Of a stretch of 64,000 bases of DNA, positions 57,251 through 64,000 are shown piece after piece. A model generated the notes under the pieces. It was not told the origin of the DNA. It was given only the letters and a program-made list of their open reading frames with translations, and did not search any database. The stretch is taken from contig CAVOHB010000006.1 of NCBI GenBank assembly GCA_963695705.1, forward strand, positions 1 through 64,000. The letters are read 5' to 3'. This DNA comes from JBKPNJ01 sp963695705. Lineage in GTDB: Bacteria; Actinomycetota; Actinomycetes; Propionibacteriales; Nocardioidaceae. Made by a program: the position numbers and the translations under genes. Position 1 is the first letter of the stretch. Each line of letters opens with the position of its first letter.

Positions 57251-57387
57251 CTCAGCGAGCGGCGAGGCGAGCGGCCTCGCGTCGCCGGCGACGGGGGTTC
57301 TCGCAGGGCGATAACCACCCTGGGCGCCTCCGAACCCGGCTCCTAGCGTGACAACACTCACCCCCGATGCCGCAGCCAGGAGGACTG

Positions 57388-57879
57388 ATGGCCGACCCCA
57401 CCGTGACCCCGGAGACTCGAACGACCCTGGTGCGCCTGCTCCGGGCCGCCTACCCCCATGCCCGCTTCCCCGACGGACCGTACGAGCGGTGCGCCGACGC
57501 GATCCTCGAGCAGGCCGGCTCCTCGTTGTGGCACCGGATTGCGCTCGCGCAAGGCATTGAGTCGCTCGACGCCAGAGCCGGCACCAGCTTCGTCGGGCTC
57601 GACGACGACGCGGCGTACAAGCTGCTCCTGCAGATCGAGGATGCGGAGTTCTTCAAGTTCATCCGCGCCATCGCCGTGGTGACGCTGTACGACGACCCTG
57701 AGACGCTGAGGATCCTCGGCTACGAGGGCCCGGCGTATGAGAAGGGTGGCTACCTGCATCGCGGCTTCGACGACCTCGACTGGCTGCCGACCCCCCGCGT
57801 CGAGGAGTACGACGGTCCCGACCAGCTCGCCGAGGTGGCAGAGCAGGACCAGCCGGCCACGATGAGAGGCACACGCTGA
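57388..57879 (+). CDS. Gluconate 2-dehydrogenase subunit 3-like small protein
   Basis: 163 residues: TRTTLVRLLRAAYPHARFPD, GPYERCADAILEQAGS, FKFIRAIAVVTLYDDPETLR and ILGYEGPAYEKGGYLHRGFD ending in a DLDWLPTPRVEEY tail. This helical pattern, with the final GYxGPxY motif, is that of the gamma-like partners of membrane-free GMC dehydrogenases. No Tat signal is seen. AGGAGGA precedes the ATG. It overlaps the GMC gene by one base (TGATG). Confidence 0.82.
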   Translation: MADPTVTPETRTTLVRLLRAAYPHARFPDGPYERCADAILEQAGSSLWHRIALAQGIESLDARAGTSFVGLDDDAAYKLLLQIEDAEFFKFIRAIAVVTLYDDPETLRILGYEGPAYEKGGYLHRGFDDLDWLPTPRVEEYDGPDQLAEVAEQDQPATMRGTR

Positions 57880-59480
57880 TGAGCACCGACAGCACAGTCC
57901 GGCCCACCCAGCACGGCCAGCCGATCGGCCACGACGAAGAGGTCGTGGTGATCGTCGGCTCAGGCGCCGGCGGCGGCACGCTGGCCTATGAGCTCACCGC
58001 CAAGGGGATTCCGTGCGTGGTGCTCGAGGCCGGACCGTTCCTCAAGCCGGAGGACTACGAGAACGACGAGTGGGCCTCGTTCAAGCAGATGGCGTGGCTG
58101 GACAAGCGCACGGCGTCCGGTCCGTACCGGGTCGCCCGCGATTTCCCGAACCTGCCGGCGTGGATCGTCAAGGCGGTGGGCGGGTCCACCACCCACTGGT
58201 CCGGCGCCACCCCGCGGTTTCGGGCGTATGAGTTCCAGGCCAAGACCTACTACAGCGACATCGACGGCGCGAACCTGCTCGACTGGCCGATCACGCTCGA
58301 GGATGTGGCGCCCTACTACGACCGCGCCGAGATGGCCATCGGCTCGACACACCGCCACGGCCGCCCGCCGCTGCCGGCGAACAACAACTACAAGGTGTTC
58401 GCCAACGGTGCGGAGAAGATCGGCTACAAGTTCTACGCCACCGGGCCCTACGGGACCAACGCCGAGCCGTACGACGGTCGGCCGGCCTCGATCCAGGACG
58501 GGTTCAACTTCCAGGGCGACAAGCACACGTCGAAGTGGAGTACCGCGGTGCGGGAGATCCCCCGCGCCGTGGACACCGGCAAGTGCGACCTACGGACGGA
58601 GGCGCAGGCGGTGCAGATCCTGCACGACGCGAGCGGCCGGGCCAGCGCGGTGCTCTACGTCGACAGGGACGGCACCATCCACCGGCAGGCCGCGAAGGTC
58701 GTCTGCGTGGCCGGGAACTCGATCGAGTCGCCACGGCTGCTCCTGATGAGCGCCAGCGCGCTGCACCCCGACGGCCTGGCGAACTCCTCCGGTCAGGTCG
58801 GGCGCAACTACATGCGCCACACCACCGGCTCGGTGTACGCCAGGTTCGACGAGCCGGTGCACATGTACCGCGGCGAGACGATGGCAGGAATCATCGCCGA
58901 CGAGGCCCGGCAGGACACCTCGAGGGGCTTCGTCGGCGGCTACTACATGGAGACGCTCTCGCTCGGGCCGGCGTTCCTGGCCGCGTTCGTCGAGCCGGGC
59001 AGTTGGGGTCCGGAGTACACGGAGGTCATGGACGCCTACGACAACACCGCTGGTATGTGGCTGGTGGGGGAGGACATGCCACAGGCGACGAACCGGGTGA
59101 CGCTGAACGCCGCGTTCCAGGACCAGTGGGGGCTCCCGGTGGCCGACGTGCACTTCGCCGACCACCCGAACGACGTGGCGATGCGTGAGCATGGGTACGG
59201 CCGGGCGGATCTGCTGTATGAGGCGGTCGGTGCGGTCGGCGTCCACCACACACCGCCGTACCCGGCCACTCACAACCTTGGCACCTGCCGAATGAGCGAG
59301 CGCCCCGAGGACGGCGTCGTCGACCGCTGGGGGCAGGCGCACGACGTGCCCGGCTTGTTCGTCAGCGACGGGTCACTGATGACCAGTGGGGCGGCGGCGA
59401 ACCCGACGCTGACCATCGTCGCGCTGGCGATCCGGCAGGCCGAGCGGATCGCCGACCAGCTGCAGAAGGGCTCGATCTGA
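57879..59480 (+). CDS. GMC-family FAD oxidoreductase
   Basis: 533 residues, intact. FAD site EVVVIVGSGAGGGTLAYELT, the GMC signature KAVGGSTTHWSGATPRFRAY, CVAGNSIESPRLLLMSAS, and C-terminal HNLGTCRMSERPEDGVVDRW followed by DGSLMTSGAAANPTLTIVAL. The active-site His and Asn of the family are in the THNLGTCRM and SGAAANPTL segments. It forms a two-component dehydrogenase with the preceding small subunit, oxidising a sugar, alcohol or steroid-type substrate; no cytochrome partner is seen nearby. Confidence 0.92.
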   Translation: MSTDSTVRPTQHGQPIGHDEEVVVIVGSGAGGGTLAYELTAKGIPCVVLEAGPFLKPEDYENDEWASFKQMAWLDKRTASGPYRVARDFPNLPAWIVKAVGGSTTHWSGATPRFRAYEFQAKTYYSDIDGANLLDWPITLEDVAPYYDRAEMAIGSTHRHGRPPLPANNNYKVFANGAEKIGYKFYATGPYGTNAEPYDGRPASIQDGFNFQGDKHTSKWSTAVREIPRAVDTGKCDLRTEAQAVQILHDASGRASAVLYVDRDGTIHRQAAKVVCVAGNSIESPRLLLMSASALHPDGLANSSGQVGRNYMRHTTGSVYARFDEPVHMYRGETMAGIIADEARQDTSRGFVGGYYMETLSLGPAFLAAFVEPGSWGPEYTEVMDAYDNTAGMWLVGEDMPQATNRVTLNAAFQDQWGLPVADVHFADHPNDVAMREHGYGRADLLYEAVGAVGVHHTPPYPATHNLGTCRMSERPEDGVVDRWGQAHDVPGLFVSDGSLMTSGAAANPTLTIVALAIRQAERIADQLQKGSI

Positions 59481-59592
59481 CCTCCGGGTGACTGGCCCGG
59501 CCGGGGAGCTGCGACGGGCGCTCGGGGACTCCACGTGCGGGGTCACCGGGCGCCCGCTCTGCCTGCCCGCGCGACAAGTGCGCTCTGGGCAA

Positions 59593-60372
59593 CTACGTCG
59601 CCGAGTCGGCCGTGGATGGTTTCTGGCGGAACAGCCTGCCGAATCCGTCGACCTCGAAGTCGGCTTGCACCTTGGCGAGGATCGACCAGAGCAGCACTTG
59701 GTTCGCACTGAGCACTGGACGCCCTAGCTTCGCTTCGAGCTGCTCGATCGCTCGGGCGGCTCGGAAGCCGTTCCCGCCGATGAAGACCGCTTCCGCCTCG
59801 TCGCTGACATTGCGGGAGATCCACTCGACGACCGCCCCGGCCTCGATGCGATCCGGGTCGTTAGGAAGGCCGGCCGACACCGACGCGACGACCGCAAACC
59901 CCTGGCTGCGGAAGTAGGTCGCGCCGAGATCGTTGAGCTCGTCATCGAACCACGGCGGGTGGACTATATAAACCCGGTCCGTGTCGAGGGCCTCCAGCGC
60001 GGCCACCGCAGCAAGCGACGTCCCCACGACGGGAAGACTCCACCGCTTCGACAGCCTCGCCACCATGGTGGTCTCGGCGTCGAAGCCGATGGCATAGCCG
60101 GTGCTCGTCGAGGCGACGCCGATCACGTCGACCGATCCGGGGGCGAACGCTGCGGCTGCCTCGTCCAGGACCGTCGGCGCGGTCAGCGCACGCAAGCCCG
60201 ACTGCGAGGTCGGCGGTGTTCCCGGCGCAGCGACGCTGGCATCCCGCGCCGGGATGCGCGAGACCCGGGTGCACACCTGCCCAGGAGCCATATCAGGAAA
60301 CTCAGACTCTGGTCCTGCCGCAGTATGCGGCGTCAACACGCCGACGGAGATCATGCGGTTCGCCAACGTCAC
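59593..60372 (-). CDS. Maleate isomerase / Asp-Glu racemase superfamily protein
   Basis: 259 residues: ISVGVLTPHTAAGPESEFPD, VDVIGVASTSTGYAIGFDAE, SLPVVGTSLAAVAALEALDT, RVYIVHPPWFDDELNDLGAT, AVFIGGNGFRAARAIEQLEA and LGRPVLSANQVLLWSILAK. The fold matches maleate cis-trans isomerase and arylmalonate decarboxylase. However, the two positions that hold catalytic cysteines there read Ser/Thr (ASTSTG) and Asn (GGNGF). Convergent with the GMC gene. Confidence 0.8.
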   Translation of the reverse strand: MTLANRMISVGVLTPHTAAGPESEFPDMAPGQVCTRVSRIPARDASVAAPGTPPTSQSGLRALTAPTVLDEAAAAFAPGSVDVIGVASTSTGYAIGFDAETTMVARLSKRWSLPVVGTSLAAVAALEALDTDRVYIVHPPWFDDELNDLGATYFRSQGFAVVASVSAGLPNDPDRIEAGAVVEWISRNVSDEAEAVFIGGNGFRAARAIEQLEAKLGRPVLSANQVLLWSILAKVQADFEVDGFGRLFRQKPSTADSAT

Positions 60373-60506
60373 CTCTTCACGGTCCTGTCGTTGGGGGTCG
60401 GGCCCAACGGTGCACGTGGTAGCGCAGATGTGTGGACTCCAGTGTGCTGAGCTGGCGCACCATCTCGAGATGAACGTGCTCTGTCCGAGCGGCCCGGTAA
60501 CTCACG

Positions 60507-60815
60507 ATGATGCAGGCTCGGGCGGCGAGCGGCCAGGCAATGGGCGCGGCCAGAGACCTGCGCGGGGCGGCACGGCATGCCGCATACGCGGCCGGCCAGG
60601 CGGGGGCCGTCGCGCACGTCGCCGCGGACGAACTCGGTGCGGCCGCCCACGCGATCAAGGCCGAACGTGCGGCCGCACCGGAAGGCGAGCGCGAAGCCGC
60701 GGGACGACTTGAGTGCCGGTGGCAGCGTGACCACCTCCCGGAGACGATTCGCGGGCTCGTACTAGACGACCAGCGGTTGCGCAACGACATCTGCTGGTCA
60801 GTGTTCGACTTCTGA
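60507..60815 (+). CDS. Putative immunity-protein-like small protein (short)
   Basis: 102 residues, alanine-rich helical repeats (RDLRGAARHAAYAAGQAGAV, AHVAADELGAAAHAIKAERA) and a C-terminal WQRDHLPETIRGLVLDDQRL with NDICWSVFDF. The C-terminus fits the family annotated 'putative immunity protein', whose usual length is about 170 residues. The N-terminal third is missing: a TAA at 60498-60500 stands in frame upstream. No toxin gene is adjacent. Confidence 0.55.
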   Translation: MMQARAASGQAMGAARDLRGAARHAAYAAGQAGAVAHVAADELGAAAHAIKAERAAAPEGEREAAGRLECRWQRDHLPETIRGLVLDDQRLRNDICWSVFDF

Positions 60816-60928
60816 GTCGTGCGTCGGTCGGCACGGCGCCGGCACGCCGGGCGGGATCGAGGCGTTCCTCAACACGGTTGGACGTGATCGGGTCCACTGC
60901 TGTGGCGGGAGGACTCCGATCAGGCGAG

Positions 60929-61510
60929 CTAGGTCACCGGCGAGCCGGATCCGGGCGGCGCGGTCAGGACCGTCGGCCGGTACTCGAGCAGCTGTAGCCG
61001 GCCATCGAACGTGCGGCTGGCGATCATCTCGAGCGAGACGTCGGGATATCCGTCGTAGATCCGGTCCTGGCCGGTCCTTCCGGTGATGACCGGAAAGACG
61101 ACGACGCGGAAACGATCCACGAGCCCGGCGCTCAGCAGAGACCGGCACAGGGTGAGGCTGCCGAGCGTCCGCATCGATGTGGAGCCGGTGGCCTTCATCT
61201 CACTCACCGCTGCTACGGGATCGGTCGTGATCAGGGTGGAGTTCGCCCACTCCAGCGGGTCAGGCAGGGTGCTGGAGAACACGACTTTTGACATGGCAGC
61301 CAGCGAATCGGTACCCGGCTCACCGCTGCTGGCGAACCCGTGCATCAGCCGGTACGTGGTCGCGCCCATCAGGACGCTGTAGCTCCCCTCCGGCTGGTCA
61401 GCCAACCAGGCGAGATACTCGGGCCCTTCCAGCCCCCACCAGCCGGGCCACCCCTCGGCAGCGCCATATCCGTCGAGTGAGGTGATGAAGTCAACAAGCA
61501 ACTCTGGCAT
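60929..61510 (-). CDS. Dihydrofolate-reductase-like (RibD C-terminal) protein
   Basis: 193 residues. VDFITSLDGYGAAEGWPGWW, MGATTYRLMHG, MSKVVFSSTLPDPLEWANST, MRTLGSLTLCRSLLSAGLVD and FRVVVFPVITGRTG are the conserved blocks of the RibD_C/dihydrofolate-reductase-like family. NADPH-binding reductase of unknown substrate. AAAGGAGACG precedes the ATG. Upstream 61511-61748 holds no gene, only a short TATC repeat (61570-61580). Confidence 0.88.
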   Translation of the reverse strand: MPELLVDFITSLDGYGAAEGWPGWWGLEGPEYLAWLADQPEGSYSVLMGATTYRLMHGFASSGEPGTDSLAAMSKVVFSSTLPDPLEWANSTLITTDPVAAVSEMKATGSTSMRTLGSLTLCRSLLSAGLVDRFRVVVFPVITGRTGQDRIYDGYPDVSLEMIASRTFDGRLQLLEYRPTVLTAPPGSGSPVT

Positions 61511-61748
61511 CTACTCGTCTCCTTTCGCTGGATGAACGAGCGGCAGACCGCCGCCGATAAGTGAGCGAGATCTATCTATCTGGTTGACTCTTCGGCAGGC
61601 ACGGAATCATCGGTCGCGGACCAAGTCGTCGACACGCTGGCCCCACAGCCCATGTAGGCGTCCAAGTGCGGTCCCGGCCGACCAAGGATCACGTCCGGCA
61701 AGTCGGTCGCCGAAGGTCACACGTCGTTGTCCGGCGACACGGAGCCTG

Positions 61749-62237
61749 TCACCCCACCTCGGCCAGCAAGCCGGTCCCCACGTCGAACACGAAGCCGCGC
61801 ACCCGGTCGGTATTGGGGACGAACGGTGAGGCCTTGATGCGTCCGATGGACTGGCGAACGTCCTCGTCGAGGTCGGAGAAGCACTCCGCCGCCCAGGCGG
61901 GCTTGAGCCCGGTCTCCTCCTGGATGCCTGCCTTGAACTCATCGTCGGTGAAAGTGAGCATCCCGCAGTCGGTGTGGTGGATCAGCACGATCTCCTCGGT
62001 GCCGAGCAGCCGCTGGCTGATGGCGAGGCAACGGATCGCATCCTCGGTGACGACCCCGCCGGCATTGCGGATCACGTGAGCATCTCCCTCCTCGAGGCCA
62101 AGGAGGTCGTGCACGTCGAGCCGGGCGTCCATGCAGGCGAGCACAGCCACCTGCTTGGCGGGCGGAAGCGGGAACGGGCCAGTGAAGCCGGCGGCGTACT
62201 TCCTGTTGTTCTCGAGCAGTTCGTCGGTGACAGACAT
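61749..62237 (-). CDS. Beta-carbonic anhydrase
   Basis: 162 residues from MSVTDELLENNRKYAAGF. Zinc ligands Cys and Asp in AVLACMDARLDVHDLLGL and His/Cys in VLIHHTDCGMLTFTDDEF; VIRNAGGVVTEDAIRCL is the conserved active-site loop. This short form matches the Rv1284-like subgroup. Interconverts CO2 and bicarbonate in the cytosol. The upstream GAGGCGCC is a fair ribosome site; the in-frame upstream ATGs are poorer. Region 62238-62506 has no gene. Confidence 0.92.
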   Translation of the reverse strand: MSVTDELLENNRKYAAGFTGPFPLPPAKQVAVLACMDARLDVHDLLGLEEGDAHVIRNAGGVVTEDAIRCLAISQRLLGTEEIVLIHHTDCGMLTFTDDEFKAGIQEETGLKPAWAAECFSDLDEDVRQSIGRIKASPFVPNTDRVRGFVFDVGTGLLAEVG

Positions 62238-62506
62238 GGGCGGGGCGCCTCCTCGGAAGTGGGTCTTCATCTCCAAAGTAGACTAAATGAATCGACAATC
62301 AAGTTCGGTGTCGACCTTGCCTCGCGGGTCGTCGCCCATCGCAGCGACCGCTGTTCGCGCCAGAGCAGGATGACGACGAGGAAGAACTGCCACACGGGGG
62401 CCACCGCAGCCGGGACGGCGGGCGTGACGGGACATGCTGCGGACGCAGGCTTATCGCTTTCCCTCGCGCCTGCATCTTTTCCGAGCCGCCCCGAGGCTGA
62501 CTCGAC

Positions 62507-62893
62507 TCAGCGGTTCGGTTTGAGCTCCTGCACTGACCAGCCGTTGCCATCGGGATCGGTGAAGAAGGCGAAGCGTGAGCCGGGGGCACCCTCGGGGCCG
62601 AGCTGTTGGATGGGGGTGATCTGCACACCGCGGGCGGCCAGCGTGCTGCGCGCCGTGTCGATGTCGTCGACGACGAGCTGGGGGCCTTTGATGGAGCCGG
62701 GCTCACCGAGCGGCATCCCCTCGCCGATCACAACCGAGCAAGGCGACCCGGGCGGCGTCATTTGGACGACACGCATGCCTTGCGTGGGGCGTACGTCGTG
62801 ATCGAGGCGGAACCCGACCTGCTCGGTGTAGAAGGCTTTGGCGGTATCGACATCCGACACCGGAATGCCGATGACTTCGAGCCTGAGGTCCAT
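62507..62893 (-). CDS. VOC-family (glyoxalase-like) protein
   Basis: 128 residues with two beta-alpha-beta-beta-beta modules: EVIGIPVSDVDTAKAFYTEQ, VGFRLDHDVRPTQGMRVVQM, KGPQLVVDDIDTARSTLAAR and FAFFTDPDGNGWSVQELKPN. DPDGNGW with the final Glu is the usual metal-binding strand; many such proteins bind rather than convert ligands. Substrate unknown. Intact. Confidence 0.9.
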   Translation of the reverse strand: MDLRLEVIGIPVSDVDTAKAFYTEQVGFRLDHDVRPTQGMRVVQMTPPGSPCSVVIGEGMPLGEPGSIKGPQLVVDDIDTARSTLAARGVQITPIQQLGPEGAPGSRFAFFTDPDGNGWSVQELKPNR

Positions 62894-63058
62894 GGTGACT
62901 CCTTGCAGAGGTGGACGGCGTACGGGTGCCGCGGATCGTCGTGGCCGAACCGAAGACCGTCAGCGTCACAGGGTCAGCAGGTCGCTAGTTTTGCGCAGGC
63001 ACGGCTGCTGCGCACCGGGACGTGAGCGTCGAGATGGCACACAGCGCTGTCACGGACG

Positions 63059-64000
63059 CTAGCGCGGGGTCGAGGTTTGAGCTCCCGCGCGTCTGGGCGC
63101 TAGACCGGTGCATGCCCGCAGCCCGCGCCAGTCGGCAACCGCCGCGGCGCGCGCCCGGCCGAGGAGGGGGACTGGGCGGCCGTCGGTCCCTATCCGGGCC
63201 GGGGCAAAGGCGTCGCCGATCACCGTTCCGTCCCGGACCCGAAGCTGAAGGACGCCGGACTCGGGCTGCTGGTTGTGGTACCAGAGGAAGTTGCCGAGGC
63301 CGTAGTCGACGTAGGTATCACCCACCCACCCGGATCCGAGCAGGACGTGTGCATGGCTGCCCACCACGATGTCCGCGCCGGCCGCCGCCAGCGCCCGCGC
63401 GGTGATGCGCTGCTTGGCGGTGGGGCAGCCCACAAGCTCCTCTCCCCAGTGGAGGTAGACCACGACGACATCGCCCTGCCGGCTGGCCGTGTGCACCGCG
63501 TCGAGCAGCACGCGGGGTCGCGGGGTGTGGGCCGCGGCCAGCCCGGCCGTCGTCGGACCGGCGGCCCAGACAGAGCTCGCCCCCTCCCGGAACGATGCGT
63601 CTGCCCCGAATAACGCGAACGTGGTGCCTCGGATAGAGACGCGGTACGGCGTGAAGGCCGCCCGCCGGTTCGCACCGATGCCGATGACTTGGACCGGGCT
63701 GTCACTGAGTGCCCGCAGCGTGTCCTGCAGTCCGAGCGGTCCGTAGTCAGCGCCGTGGTTGTTCGCCATCGTGGCAACGTCGACACCCGCGGCCGCGAGG
63801 ACGTCGAGTGCCGCCGGCGAGGTACGGAAGTAGTAACGGTTGTCCGGAACCTCGAGCTCCTTCGCCTCCGGTTCGCCTCGGTGCGAGATCGAGGTCTCGA
63901 GGTTGACCATGGTCAGATCCGCATCGGCAAGGACCCCGGTGATCGGCCCGAGAGCGCCCACAGGGTGCTCGAGCAGCGCGGCGAGGTGCAGCTCGAAGTG
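63059..64000 (-). CDS. CapA-family protein (poly-gamma-glutamate synthesis/metallophosphatase type), partial
   Basis: At least 313 residues; the 5' end is cut by the window edge (the frame is open to 64000). LTMVNLETSISHRGEPEAKE, GVDVATMANNHGADYGPLGL, VVVVYLHWGEELVGCPTAKQ, IVVGSHAHVLLGSGWVGDTY and DYGLGNFLWYH are the calcineurin-like metal-binding blocks of CapA/PGA_cap proteins. Usually secreted or membrane-anchored and involved in capsule polyglutamate or peptidoglycan-peptide handling. The N-terminal D-x-H block lies outside the window. Confidence 0.9.
   Translation of the reverse strand, partial: HFELHLAALLEHPVGALGPITGVLADADLTMVNLETSISHRGEPEAKELEVPDNRYYFRTSPAALDVLAAAGVDVATMANNHGADYGPLGLQDTLRALSDSPVQVIGIGANRRAAFTPYRVSIRGTTFALFGADASFREGASSVWAAGPTTAGLAAAHTPRPRVLLDAVHTASRQGDVVVVYLHWGEELVGCPTAKQRITARALAAAGADIVVGSHAHVLLGSGWVGDTYVDYGLGNFLWYHNQQPESGVLQLRVRDGTVIGDAFAPARIGTDGRPVPLLGRARAAAVADWRGLRACTGLAPRRAGAQTSTPR

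Noticed and set aside
61565..61585. Short tandem ATCT repeat as possible CRISPR or operator
   Set aside because: Only about three 4-base units; no spacers, no dyad. No CRISPR array was seen anywhere in the window.

Overview
The window is a high-GC stretch of an actinobacterial (Actinomycetes) chromosome. Signs of this are the strong G/C third-position bias, MalT-like (LAL) LuxR regulators, an SARP/BTAD regulator, DUF1707 and DUF4386 proteins, a class III cyclase/propeller/substrate-binding fusion, and a CYP102-type self-sufficient P450. The order or genus cannot be fixed from sequence alone.

The left half (about 1-32.7 kb) is accessory DNA. It starts with an MFS transporter lacking its N-terminus, then a minus-strand cassette: LAL regulator, a small ~85-aa protein and a DUF4386 membrane protein. 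A nested mobile element follows (5.6-8.6 kb). An IS110-family element sits cleanly inside orfB of an IS3-family element, which itself lies between fragments of a tyrosine integrase and an IS630 transposase. The IS110 left end contains a convincing candidate bridge RNA. At 9-15 kb are a BTAD regulator with SnoaL-like and OsmC-like genes, and a TetR-controlled group (quinone-oxidoreductase-like dehydrogenase, alpha/beta hydrolase, SDR). At 15.4-18.3 kb is the debris of an integrative element: an integrase fragment, the 3' half of a tRNA-Met as attachment site, and an excisionase with an internal stop. At 18.4-29.6 kb lies a second, paralogous LAL / small protein / DUF4386 cassette, now followed by an ABC exporter, then a thioredoxin-reductase-like protein with a membrane tail, an XRE-cupin regulator and a second copy of the MFS transporter. 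The stretch 30-32.7 kb is a graveyard of gene fragments around a methyltransferase and a YCII protein.

The right half (32.7-64 kb) is better preserved. It holds an amino-acid permease with a cytosolic C-terminal domain and a cupin/cyclase fusion. Next are an FMO-type monooxygenase overlapping a multicopper oxidase with three inserted heavy-metal-binding repeats, an HD hydrolase, stress-type membrane proteins and the ~1,050-residue cyclase/beta-propeller/peptide-binding fusion. An oxidative-metabolism block (50-60 kb) carries a class III aminotransferase, CYP102 with a membrane partner, a quinol-monooxygenase-like ABM protein, an IclR regulator, a GMC oxidoreductase with small subunit, and a maleate-isomerase-like protein. 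The window ends with a beta-carbonic anhydrase, a VOC protein and a CapA-family protein cut by the edge.

Many genes, mostly at 17-28 kb, are broken by single-base indels while the protein stays recognisable on both sides. These may be consensus errors or recent decay. Such genes are marked as frameshifted, and both readings are kept open.
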